DNA of 64,000 nt from a virus. The position numbers and the translations under genes are program-made. Shown piece by piece: positions 30,683-38,919 of the stretch. The notes beneath the pieces are model-generated. The model ran no database searches and was not told the origin of the DNA. It worked only from the letters and a program-made list of their open reading frames with translations. Within the stretch, counting starts at the first letter, position 1, and each line of letters begins with the position of its first letter. The stretch spans positions 1 through 64,000 of the IMG/VR virus record IMGVR_UViG_3300025853_000044; one strand, written 5' to 3'.

Positions 30683-31657
30683 ATGGCAGGATTTGGACAA
30701 ACAGCAAACGCACAAAAAGAAATCAAGAAAGAAGAGAAGGCTCAGCCGCCTATGGCTGTCACCACCATGACAGGTGGAGACATGTTCGCTGACATGCGAG
30801 CAGAAGAGGCGAAGATGACTGAACAAGACATTCAGCACATGTTCATTGGATTGGCTGGTTTTGATGGTACCTGTAAATCGGGTGTCGTCACTCACGCTTT
30901 TGGAGAATACCTCAAGAAGCATCCCGACGCTATCATGCCTGCGATTGATTTTGACATGGGAGTTGCCATGCTTAATTCAGCAGTGAACAACAACCCCAAC
31001 ATCAAGTCATGGAAGCCATGGCAGATGGGGGTCAATGACCGCACGGCTTACGACTACCCCGGTACGCATGACCGAGTGATGAAAATCATGCGCTACATTC
31101 TCCAACAAGTGGAGAGTGGAGAGGCACATGTTTGGGGTGTACTCGTGAGTGGCCTTGATTCATGGTTGGAGATTTGTACCAACAACATGCGTATCATTGA
31201 CTTGGGACTGGCCAAGGACGGCATTGAGTCGGCTGACATCCGTGGTGCTGGTGAGGCCAAGCGTGTGGAGCGACAGTCCGATTGGGCGATTCGCAACACT
31301 CGGTTCCACCAACTCACGGCTCTTTCTCGTAGCCTTGTGCGTGCTGGTGTTCGTGTCTTTTGGGAGACTCACCTTCGTGCTACGAACTTCTCCTACGGCA
31401 AGGAGAGCGACAAGACAACGCTCGCCCCGGAGTGGGAGAAGAAGACCAACAACTACCTTCCTACCATCATTTGGATGGAGCAGGAACAACACTACAACGA
31501 CGAGAACGAATTGGTCAAGACGGAGTACAAGGCTCGCTTCAAGAAATGCAAGACGAACCCGGAACTTCAAGACCAAACACGCACTGTGTTTGTGACTCGT
31601 CCTAATGGTGAACCCGAATGGTTTGGCTTGCCCGAACTGTATGATGGGAGTTTGTGA
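30683..31657 (+). CDS. RecA-fold ATPase (Sak4/RadA-like) with variant P-loop
   Basis: A 324-residue protein. GFDGTCKSG (about 60-68) stands at the Walker A position, with Cys where GxxxxGK[ST] has Gly before Lys. VWGVLVSGLDSW (about 150-161) fits Walker B. The layout after a flexible charged N-terminus resembles Sak4-type phage recombinases (AAA_24), which are short RecA/RadA relatives that help single-strand annealing. The following ETHLRATNFSY region could hold the sensor residues. It lies between the OB-fold protein and PCNA, consistent with recombination-dependent replication. Confidence 0.68.
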   Translation: MAGFGQTANAQKEIKKEEKAQPPMAVTTMTGGDMFADMRAEEAKMTEQDIQHMFIGLAGFDGTCKSGVVTHAFGEYLKKHPDAIMPAIDFDMGVAMLNSAVNNNPNIKSWKPWQMGVNDRTAYDYPGTHDRVMKIMRYILQQVESGEAHVWGVLVSGLDSWLEICTNNMRIIDLGLAKDGIESADIRGAGEAKRVERQSDWAIRNTRFHQLTALSRSLVRAGVRVFWETHLRATNFSYGKESDKTTLAPEWEKKTNNYLPTIIWMEQEQHYNDENELVKTEYKARFKKCKTNPELQDQTRTVFVTRPNGEPEWFGLPELYDGSL

Positions 31658-31814
31658 TACTCGTTGCATCCCGGTAATTGAGAGAGGTTTTAGCAGGTAA
31701 TGAATGGACAATGTTTCATGGCTTGTGCAATTTAGGTTGCACGCTAAGGGGGCTTTGTATCTTGGTTCGGTGTTTCCCCTCCTTCCATTCCCCTCTCTTA
31801 CAAGGTGATTTGAT
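31658..31814. other. 157-nt intergenic gap before PCNA
   Basis: The gap is long for this packed unit. It has a 6-bp hairpin (GTGCAA at 31725-31730 and TTGCAC at 31737-31742), a short T-run upstream (GGTTTTAG) and an AAGGTGAT ribosome site just before 31815. No consensus promoter, tRNA or convincing small gene is seen. It may hold a processing site or a weak promoter for PCNA. Confidence 0.5.
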
Positions 31815-32567
31815 ATGACGAAAGTAGTAATTGACAGAAAGAGTTTGCTGGACTTCCTTACCTCGTTTGGTAAGGGCGTGACTGATGTACGCATGAGTTG
31901 TGCTGGCAACCGCTTGACGGTTGAGGTGGGCTTCGCAACCTACTACCTGCGTAAGCAACTCGTTGGTGTCACCATTGAGGATGAGGGCATCATCCACATT
32001 GCTTTACTGGAAAAAGCAATTGCTTTCCTCAAGGCCAGCAAGCAGGATAGCGTGACGCTACGGCAGACGGCTGAGACAAAGCCACTTCACTTGGAGGCTG
32101 GTGGGAACAAACTGCAACTACCAAGCACTGACGACATTACCTCAGCGGCCAAGACCGTGGTAGTGCGTGCCCTACTTGAGAAGGCATCGGCACAGGGATG
32201 GAGCAAGTTCGCTGATGATGAACTGTCCGTACACGCTACGCTCAAGACGAAGGACTTGATTTCACTGGCTGGTATGAAAGGATTGCTGGCCAAAGACTCC
32301 ATGTACAAGATGCGTATCCACTGCGGCGAGGGTGAGTTTGGTATCGTGGCTGGCAAGGCGGCTACTGGTCGCCTGTTTACCACTCTACCTGCCCTTGACA
32401 CGGACGGCCCGAATGCTACCGTACAGACACACTTCGGTGAATGGCTACCCACTTGTTTGCAGTATCTTGACGATGGTGAGGCCCGCCTCTACATGGGTGA
32501 TGATACACTGGTCATCTTTGAGCAACAGAATACTTTACTGATGATTGTAAACGAGAGTGATGTTTGA
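31815..32567 (+). CDS. pcn: PCNA-like sliding clamp
   Basis: A 250-residue protein, the usual PCNA length. Repeating beta-alpha-beta units are visible: LLEKAIAFLKASKQDSVTLR then PLHLEAGGNKLQLPS in the first half, and KDLISLAGMKGLLAKDS with MRIHCGEGEFGIVAG and a C-terminal ARLYMGDDTLVIFEQQ in the second, like the two PCNA domains. It would form a trimeric ring that tethers the viral polymerase encoded 4 nt downstream. Sequence divergence from cellular PCNA looks high. Confidence 0.82.
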   Translation: MTKVVIDRKSLLDFLTSFGKGVTDVRMSCAGNRLTVEVGFATYYLRKQLVGVTIEDEGIIHIALLEKAIAFLKASKQDSVTLRQTAETKPLHLEAGGNKLQLPSTDDITSAAKTVVVRALLEKASAQGWSKFADDELSVHATLKTKDLISLAGMKGLLAKDSMYKMRIHCGEGEFGIVAGKAATGRLFTTLPALDTDGPNATVQTHFGEWLPTCLQYLDDGEARLYMGDDTLVIFEQQNTLLMIVNESDV

Positions 32568-34963
32568 TGATTATTGACTTCATCTCCGATGACCCCTACG
32601 AACCGCTCACCATTTACGAGCGTACTCGTAGGGCTGACGGGGTGTTGAAGGAACGCTACATCACCCACGAAGACAGGGGGTATGTGTATCCATTCTGTTG
32701 GGTACGACAAGGTGCACCGAACTGGGTGCTTAATCGCTTACGCAACATCCATGCCCGTGTACTCAAGGACGAGGTTGGTGTAGGACTTGACGGTGGAAAG
32801 TTGTGGAAGGTGCAGGTGAACCACCCCAATCAATTGTGGGAAATCAAAGACTTGGTAGGCAAGTGGACATACGAAGCCGATTTGAATTACCTTGACCAAA
32901 TCCTTCTTACCAACTATCCCGATGAGTTGCCGGAGTTTCACCCACGCAAGTGGTACTACGACTTGGAGTGGGAAACATCGGGCGACGGTGCCATCACGGT
33001 CATGGCTGTGGCTGACACACACGCTGAACACAATGTGGTGTTCGCTTGGAGTCAAGAGTCCATTCGTGATACCATCACCAAGACCGAGTGGATTGACCGC
33101 TACGAAGGGTACGAGTTGCGTACCTACCCCAATGAGGACAAGATGCTCATGGGTTTCCTTGAACACCTCAAGGAGTGCGACCCCGACATGCTGATTGCTC
33201 ACGCTGGTGGATGGGCTGACCTACCCAAGTTGCACGAGCGTATGGGTGCCCTGCGTCACGACATGTCTCCCATTGGTTACTTCCTCCCACCGAAGAAGGA
33301 CGGGTCGGGATACAAGTCCACGGCTCAACCCATCAAAGGGCGGCTGGTGTTTGACACAGCGGCTCAAGCGGCTGAGGGTAGTGGCTTTGAGGGTGTGTGG
33401 CAGAAGAGCGGGCGTGGGCAAGCACAGCAACGCAAGTTGAATTGGTTCGCCACCGAACTCGGACTTGGTCACAAACTTACTGATGAAATAGAAGGCATGA
33501 CCGTACACAACGGTTGGGCTGAATACTATGATGACTTCGTGGATTACTGTTTGGTGGATACTACACTGCTTCGTGACATTGACAAGAAACTCAACTGCAC
33601 TGATTTCCACCTCGCACTACAGCAAGTTGCTGGTGTACAGTTCGGTAGCACGCACAATGTGAGCCGATACTTCCGTGGTTTAATTGGTCGTAAAACAAAT
33701 CTCAAGGCACCAACCTCCTACATTGAGGAACGGCCCGAACTACAGGCCGCATGGGTAATGCCTCCTGTACCGGGTCGTCACATGAATGTGGCGTTGAAGG
33801 ATTTCGCATCCCTATACCCGAACATCATTCTCTCCGCCAACTTGTGTCACACAACACTTACTGACCAACCCGGCCCCAATGTTCTCACACTTGACATCCC
33901 ACCTAAGTTGGGTGATGATGGTAACTACATTCCCGGCACGGGTGGTGTATTCCATTGGAAGCAAGACAAGGAAGGTTTGCTTCCGAAGGTTGTCAAAGAC
34001 CTACTCGCTCTTCGTAAGCACTACAAAGGTATGATGAAAGAGGCTACCGACCCCGATGAGAAGTTGGGATACAACATGCTACAGATGGCTGTCAAGGTTT
34101 CAGTGAATGCCATCTACGGTATGGTGGGTAGTCGCAAGGTTCGTGGGCAGTGGAGCAGTTATGAGATTGCTCAGTCCATCACTTACCTTGGGCGACAATC
34201 CATCGCCATGCTGGTAGAGCGTAGCGAAGAGATGGGGTACCGTGCGTTGGCTGGCCACACTGATTCATGCTACATCCAAGTACCCTTTGAGGAGGCTGAA
34301 GAAGTAGCACAGAAACTCACCACCATCGCACAAGAAGAGATGGGGCTGAAGTACCTTGATGTGGAGTTGGAGGCGTTCTTCCCGTACTGGTTTACTGGTA
34401 ATGTGAAGAACCGTAACTTCGGTGTCAAGTCATGGCCACCCGAAGAAGAGGGTGGTATGAAAGTGACTGGCTTCTCCATCAAAGCCTCAAGTGCGCCACC
34501 GCTGACAAAAGAATTACTGGGTAAAGTATTCCGAATGGTTTCCACTGGAAGTGAGGAAGAGGAAATCTTTGATGAGATTCGTCCCGCTATCCGTGAGGTG
34601 TACTTGGGTGAGCGGCCCGCTACTGATGCCTCTTCGTATGGGCGTGTCAATAAGAACTTGGACGACTACGACAAGGTGGTACCCAACCCCGCTAAGGCGG
34701 CACGATATTCCAACGAGCATCTTGGTACAGGCTACAAGAAGAACGACAGCGTAAGGTGGGTGTTTGTAGATGATGTACCCGAAGGACAACCATACTGCAA
34801 TGTGGTGGCCTACGAGGATGAGCGACAACTCAGTGAGTACGGCATTGACTGGACAACCATCGTTGACAAATGGATTCATCGTAAATTAAAATTGGTGTAT
34901 GAAACACTTGATTGGGATTTGGAAAGGCTGACGGCACGCCGAGTGCCGAGAAAACTGTGGTGA
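32564..34963 (+). CDS. polB: Family B DNA polymerase with 3'-5' exonuclease
   Basis: A 799-residue protein. Exonuclease motifs: YYDLEWE (Exo I, about 130-136), AHAGGWADLPKL in the Exo II place, and YCLVD (Exo III, about 328). Polymerase motifs: DFASLYPNII (motif A, about 412-421), KVSVNAIYGMVGS (motif B, about 510-522) and AGHTDS (motif C, about 563-568). Motif C has His where nearly all B polymerases have the first Asp of DTD; the second Asp is kept. The length is typical. The start overlaps the PCNA stop by ATGA, so clamp and polymerase are translationally coupled. Confidence 0.94.
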   Translation: MMIIDFISDDPYEPLTIYERTRRADGVLKERYITHEDRGYVYPFCWVRQGAPNWVLNRLRNIHARVLKDEVGVGLDGGKLWKVQVNHPNQLWEIKDLVGKWTYEADLNYLDQILLTNYPDELPEFHPRKWYYDLEWETSGDGAITVMAVADTHAEHNVVFAWSQESIRDTITKTEWIDRYEGYELRTYPNEDKMLMGFLEHLKECDPDMLIAHAGGWADLPKLHERMGALRHDMSPIGYFLPPKKDGSGYKSTAQPIKGRLVFDTAAQAAEGSGFEGVWQKSGRGQAQQRKLNWFATELGLGHKLTDEIEGMTVHNGWAEYYDDFVDYCLVDTTLLRDIDKKLNCTDFHLALQQVAGVQFGSTHNVSRYFRGLIGRKTNLKAPTSYIEERPELQAAWVMPPVPGRHMNVALKDFASLYPNIILSANLCHTTLTDQPGPNVLTLDIPPKLGDDGNYIPGTGGVFHWKQDKEGLLPKVVKDLLALRKHYKGMMKEATDPDEKLGYNMLQMAVKVSVNAIYGMVGSRKVRGQWSSYEIAQSITYLGRQSIAMLVERSEEMGYRALAGHTDSCYIQVPFEEAEEVAQKLTTIAQEEMGLKYLDVELEAFFPYWFTGNVKNRNFGVKSWPPEEEGGMKVTGFSIKASSAPPLTKELLGKVFRMVSTGSEEEEIFDEIRPAIREVYLGERPATDASSYGRVNKNLDDYDKVVPNPAKAARYSNEHLGTGYKKNDSVRWVFVDDVPEGQPYCNVVAYEDERQLSEYGIDWTTIVDKWIHRKLKLVYETLDWDLERLTARRVPRKLW

Positions 34964-34964
34964 T

Positions 34965-35570
34965 ATGATGAGCAGAATTGAAGACGAAGTGTGTAAGAAG
35001 ATTGCACAGCGAGCGGAAGTAGGCAAGAACAAGTACGGGGTGACTATGGAGACAGCCCCGTTGTCTCGCCTTGAATGGCTCATTCATGCACAGGAAGAGG
35101 CCATGGACTTGGCCGTGTACTTGCAGAAGTTGATTGAGATGGAAACACCTGTAGAAGAAAAATTCTTTCCTGTTAAAGAAGCATACGAAGAACTCACCGA
35201 CGATAATTCCCCTGTTCCTTTACACAAAGTAGTGTCGCAGATAATTGAAACTCAAAAAATTCCTTATGGTGAGGCTATCAAGTTGTTGGAACAAGAAAAG
35301 AGAGAATATATTTTTAATTTCAAAGAGGGTATCAGCATGATTCAAATGGCACCTCATCCAAACAAAGAAGAGATATACTCACAAGACCAGCACAATACAC
35401 ATCCTAAACGATGTGAGGCAATTACTGTACATGGCACACGATGTCAAGTTCCCGTTCACCACGACAGACCTCACTACAACAACCCACACAACCCTTGTAA
35501 GAAGGAAAAGTTGCTTTGCTGGCAACATTGTGATTGTGGTGGCTCTCATTTCAATGAGGTGGAAGAATGA
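34965..35570 (+). CDS. MazG-like N-terminal domain fused to Cys/His-rich C-terminus
   Basis: A 201-residue protein. RAEVGKNKYGVTMETAPLSR then LEWLIHAQEEAMDLAVYL is the start of the MazG-like nucleotide pyrophosphohydrolase pattern common in phages (helix, KYG, then HxxEExxDxxxY). The catalytic helix pair is shorter than in true MazG. The C-terminal 60 residues (RCEAITVHGTRCQVPVHH ... LCWQHCDCG) carry Cys and His for at least one zinc site. The enzyme may act on nucleotide pools, fitting the polymerase next door. Two ATGs (34965 and 34968) are equally likely. Confidence 0.6.
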   Translation: MMSRIEDEVCKKIAQRAEVGKNKYGVTMETAPLSRLEWLIHAQEEAMDLAVYLQKLIEMETPVEEKFFPVKEAYEELTDDNSPVPLHKVVSQIIETQKIPYGEAIKLLEQEKREYIFNFKEGISMIQMAPHPNKEEIYSQDQHNTHPKRCEAITVHGTRCQVPVHHDRPHYNNPHNPCKKEKLLCWQHCDCGGSHFNEVEE

Positions 35571-36595
35571 GATGGAACCCCAACGGTGATGATAGTCGTC
35601 CACTCATTGAGGACTACCTCGCTGAGACAGGCCACGAGGAGGAGGCCGAGTCCTACCGCATGAGTACCTATGCGTGGAGTCCACTGCTCACGCCCGACAA
35701 GAAACTGCGGGTCACCAAGTCAAGCCTCGGTACCTTCGGTTGGTGTCGCCAGCAATACTACCTTGAGAAGTTCAAGGGCTTGCGTGGAGAGACAGTCGCT
35801 CACCACATTCGTGGGTTGAATGTCCACGACATGATGGAATGGTTTTGGGCAAACTTCACTACTGAACAAGAGGTTGAGGTATTGGCACTGGCTGATGATG
35901 TACCCAAGGCTCGCCAATTGTTTTACGCCGCTATCCCTACACCACCCGAACCTTACATTTATGGTGAGGATGAGCAGATTGCTCAGTGGACTGAGTGGCA
36001 GTTCCAACGCCTCCTGCACACTGGTGGTAAGCAATGGCGACCTACGGGAGTTGAGGCCAATGTCCACGCTACACGGTTTGTAGAAGTGGACGGCGAGGCT
36101 ATTCCTATTCACATCAATGGATTCATTGATACGCTGTTTGCTGATGATGACGGCTTTGCTCTCATGGAATTGAAGACGGGTAAGTACAAAGCCCGTAGCA
36201 AAGTCCCATCCATGCGAAAAGAAATGGCGTTTTACAAGATGATGCTGGAACACAGCAAGCACGCTGAGTTCCTACCCATCACCCATTGGGGATGGGAGTT
36301 TCCCGGTGGGGGTATCAACGGGGGCGAAGGCCCAACGATTTACTACGAGCCTACTGAGAAGAAGTGGGCGGCGATGAAGTCTGTGGAGAAGGCACTTGAA
36401 AAACTGGTGAAGGCTCACATAGACATGGACTTCCCTCCCGACCCATGGATGGGTAGGAAGCGAGAAGATGAAACACTTGAGGACTTGTTGGAACGCAACG
36501 GCATGAAATGTTCGTGGTGCGACCACAGGGAACACTGTTCCTTTTGGTCACTAACTGATGAGTTCCTTGACGATATAATGGAGGAAAAACAATGA
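35567..36595 (+). CDS. RecB/Cas4-type PD-(D/E)XK nuclease with Fe-S cysteines
   Basis: A 342-residue protein. GFIDTLFADDDGFALMELKT with GK gives the D-x(n)-E-x-K active site (about 187-206), followed by a helix with a basic QhxxY-like segment (MRKEMAFYKMML). Cys in GWCRQQYY (about 58) and three Cys in KCSWCDHREHC (about 314-324) match the four-Cys Fe-S cluster seen in Cas4 and AddB-like nucleases. Such enzymes resect DNA ends during recombination. It is not near CRISPR repeats, so a role in viral recombination or replication is more likely than spacer capture. Confidence 0.82.
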   Translation: MRWNPNGDDSRPLIEDYLAETGHEEEAESYRMSTYAWSPLLTPDKKLRVTKSSLGTFGWCRQQYYLEKFKGLRGETVAHHIRGLNVHDMMEWFWANFTTEQEVEVLALADDVPKARQLFYAAIPTPPEPYIYGEDEQIAQWTEWQFQRLLHTGGKQWRPTGVEANVHATRFVEVDGEAIPIHINGFIDTLFADDDGFALMELKTGKYKARSKVPSMRKEMAFYKMMLEHSKHAEFLPITHWGWEFPGGGINGGEGPTIYYEPTEKKWAAMKSVEKALEKLVKAHIDMDFPPDPWMGRKREDETLEDLLERNGMKCSWCDHREHCSFWSLTDEFLDDIMEEKQ

Positions 36596-36900
36596 GAAAT
36601 GCAGTGATGCTATTGGAAAAAGTGTTGAACGACACAGTGAACGAAGAGAAGTACAGGGTGCGAGTCCAAGTGACGAAGCAAGGCAATTTGCCAAACCGTG
36701 CGGCTTTCATCCGAAAGTCGTACAGGCAAACAACTTTGCATCAATTCATGGACAGCGGTATTGGTGAAACACCACACACCGTTGGCCCACTGGACATCAT
36801 CTACACCGTGCAAGCATGGTACATGAAGAGTGAAAACATTTCCGATACGCAAGATAGTTTGAAGAAAGATTTGAACGAATACCTGTTTAGCCTACGGTGA
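36592..36900 (+). CDS. Small unknown protein
   Basis: A 102-residue basic protein, MRNAVMLLEKVLNDTV, with probable beta strands and a helix near its C-terminus. It sits between the nuclease and primase genes with 4-nt overlaps on both sides. No known domain. Confidence 0.65.
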   Translation: MRNAVMLLEKVLNDTVNEEKYRVRVQVTKQGNLPNRAAFIRKSYRQTTLHQFMDSGIGETPHTVGPLDIIYTVQAWYMKSENISDTQDSLKKDLNEYLFSLR

Positions 36901-37994
36901 TTGTAGTGCCCTTCGTGCCCATTGATTATCCTCGTGAGGTGCTTGAGTTATCAAGCACTGGGGATAAGGGCTGGCGGCGCATGGTAAAAAACGCTGAGGA
37001 ATTAGAATCCTATTGGCGAGGCAAGAGTGGTAGCGGTAATGTGTACTTCACTGCCTACGGCTACACAGCGACACAGGCACCAAAGCACCACCGTGTGGAC
37101 TACAACACACCACTCATTCATCACTTTGTGATGGACTTTGATTGCAAGGACTTTAACAACAAAGGTGCTGATGTAGCGTTTGATGTACCACAGGAAGAGG
37201 TACGCCGCCTGCATCAATATCTTATGAGTAGCAACACCCTACACTACATTTGGTTTAGCGGTGGTGGATTCCATGTATGGATTCCGTTGGCTGAAACACT
37301 CGTACCGAAAAGTGGTAGCGAGGTTTCTCGCATCAAACAGTCGGGGCGGGTGTTGATTAAATCATGGGAAAAAGAAATTGGGCCGTTAAACTGTAACGAC
37401 CCAACTGTGATGTTTGATACCAGTGGTATGATTCGCATACCCAACTCGTACAACGCCAAGCGCGGTGCGTGGTCTGTACCACTCACCAGTGAAGAGGTGA
37501 TGACCCTCTCGTTTGACGGTTTGATGGACAAGGGTATGGAAGCACACAGTGGGTACATCGCCCACGGCGAAAATAAATTACTGATGAATTTAATTGAAAA
37601 TAAGTTTGCTGTCAATTATGACCTCAAGCCGGTGGACTTGCCTACCGTATCACTCAACGACATTCACATCCTCCCTTGTTTATCTCAAGCGGCCATGGGT
37701 GGGGGCAACCCACCGCACCGGGCAAGGTATCATTTCGCATCGTACTTGGCTGACCGTTTCCGTATGTTCTTCCCTGCTTGGCGTGTAGGAAACGAAGAGA
37801 AGGAAGAACACATAAGGAACATCGTGAGTATCTGTGAACAACAGGAATGGGTGGACTACCGATACGAGAAGACTGAGGAACAAGTGAGGAGCATTGTCAT
37901 GACAGGATACTCTCATGCCACCTGTTCAACATTATATACTGAAGGCTTCTGTATGGGAAAGTGCAAGTATTACGATGGTACGGGTGTGAATTAA
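36897..37994 (+). CDS. Archaeo-eukaryotic primase with PriL-like Fe-S C-terminal domain
   Basis: A 365-residue protein starting at a GTG that overlaps the upstream stop. Catalytic AEP motifs: FVMDFD (motif I, about 78-83), WFSGGGFHVWIP (motif II, about 120-131) and a third-motif region at MIRIPNSYNAKRG. The C-terminal third has LPCLSQ (about 260) and then CSTLYTEGFCMGKC (about 342-355), four Cys in the order seen in the iron-sulfur domain of the primase large subunit PriL, including the HRARYHFASYL helix. It thus looks like PriS and the PriL C-terminal domain in one chain. It makes primers for the viral polymerase. Confidence 0.85.
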   Translation: MIVVPFVPIDYPREVLELSSTGDKGWRRMVKNAEELESYWRGKSGSGNVYFTAYGYTATQAPKHHRVDYNTPLIHHFVMDFDCKDFNNKGADVAFDVPQEEVRRLHQYLMSSNTLHYIWFSGGGFHVWIPLAETLVPKSGSEVSRIKQSGRVLIKSWEKEIGPLNCNDPTVMFDTSGMIRIPNSYNAKRGAWSVPLTSEEVMTLSFDGLMDKGMEAHSGYIAHGENKLLMNLIENKFAVNYDLKPVDLPTVSLNDIHILPCLSQAAMGGGNPPHRARYHFASYLADRFRMFFPAWRVGNEEKEEHIRNIVSICEQQEWVDYRYEKTEEQVRSIVMTGYSHATCSTLYTEGFCMGKCKYYDGTGVN

Positions 37995-38207
37995 ATGAGG
38001 AATAAATGGGTTATCAAGAGATTAACTAAAATGCTCTACGAAACAAATGGTGCTGTTTCAATTGAAACACTGTACGATGGGTGTCTCAGTTTGAAACAAT
38101 CACCAACAAGACAGCACATAGGCACAATCCTCTCATCCATGAAGAATGTAGAGTTTGTAGAAGAAGGTGTATGGAGGTTAAAGGATGAAACCCCAACTGA
38201 TAATTGA
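37995..38207 (+). CDS. Small winged-helix-like protein
   Basis: A 70-residue protein, MRNKWVIKRLTKMLYETNG then AVSIETLYDGCLSLKQSPTR and ending GVWRLKDE. Helix-helix-turn-helix spacing followed by a strand pair suggests a winged helix that binds DNA. It ends inside the next gene's start by 23 nt. Confidence 0.6.
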   Translation: MRNKWVIKRLTKMLYETNGAVSIETLYDGCLSLKQSPTRQHIGTILSSMKNVEFVEEGVWRLKDETPTDN

Positions 38208-38883
38208 CAGCAATGAGCGTGGCTTGCTTTGCGAATCCGTAGAGCGCAAGGCCACTAAAGCAGGATTAACCGTGGCACGCCAAGTGTTGGTGGTTGGAGA
38301 CTACCAACTTGGTGGGGCGTGCGTTGAAGCCAAGAGCATAGGTGATTTGTTTCAGTCAAGCCACAGTGGACACCTGTGGCGACAACTGGATAACATGGAT
38401 GCCAACTACGAGCGTTTCTTCCTTGTCGTACACGGCGACATCGCCAAATACATCGCCATGGCGAAAAGGAATGGGCGAACAAAAATTTCATATTCAAAAG
38501 TGCAAAATGAATTGATAGGCACAATGGCTCGGTTGATGGCTGATTTTGATTGCCAAGTGTTTTACTGCAACAATGTGAGTGAAGCCGCATCGTTCATTGT
38601 GCGTTTGCATGGTAAACTACACAAGCCAGCGAGCAAGCACGGAGCGCAGGCGATACGCCGTGTAGCCTCCAATGACTTACGCCTTGACATGCTGATGACT
38701 GTACCGGGTATCGGACAGGAGACAGCCGAGAAGTTGCTTGAGAAGTGTGGGAACATTGAGGAGATGTGCTTCCCCGAATCCATCAAGCAGGTGAAAGGGC
38801 TTGGAGAAGTGAGAAGAAAGATGCTTGTTGATGTACTAACGAGTGAGGAGCCTGTGCGTCAAGAGCGCAGGGTTCGTCGTTGA
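38185..38883 (+). CDS. ERCC4 (XPF/Mus81-type) nuclease with helix-hairpin-helix
   Basis: A 232-residue protein. The ERCC4 nuclease pattern is clear: LIIDSNERG, VGDYQLGG (about 37-44) and VEAKSIGDL (about 47-55). In most family members the motif is ERKxxxD; here Arg is replaced by Ala, keeping the acidic and Lys residues. VPGIGQETAEKLLEKCGNIE (about 173-192) is a helix-hairpin-helix (HhH2) domain that binds DNA. Archaeal XPF works with PCNA to cut branched DNA, which fits this unit. Stop TGA (38881-38883) abuts promoter P9. Confidence 0.85.
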   Translation: MKPQLIIDSNERGLLCESVERKATKAGLTVARQVLVVGDYQLGGACVEAKSIGDLFQSSHSGHLWRQLDNMDANYERFFLVVHGDIAKYIAMAKRNGRTKISYSKVQNELIGTMARLMADFDCQVFYCNNVSEAASFIVRLHGKLHKPASKHGAQAIRRVASNDLRLDMLMTVPGIGQETAEKLLEKCGNIEEMCFPESIKQVKGLGEVRRKMLVDVLTSEEPVRQERRVRR

Positions 38884-38884
38884 G

Positions 38885-38904
38885 TATATAAATCGGCAAA
38901 GAAA
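38885..38904 (+). promoter_or_regulatory. Extended TATA promoter P9
   Basis: TATATAAATCGGCAAAGAAA is an exact consensus copy, placed 1 nt after the stop of the nuclease gene and 35 nt before the ATG at 38920. Confidence 0.9.
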
Positions 38905-38919
38905 GAGGGGATGAAGAAC

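Noticed and set aside
31725-31742. Small hairpin before the PCNA gene as a terminator
   Set aside because: The stem is only 6 bp, AT-rich, and is not followed by a T-tract.
35567-36595. Cas4-like nuclease as evidence for a CRISPR system
   Set aside because: No CRISPR repeats or other cas genes are seen anywhere; the gene sits in the replisome unit.
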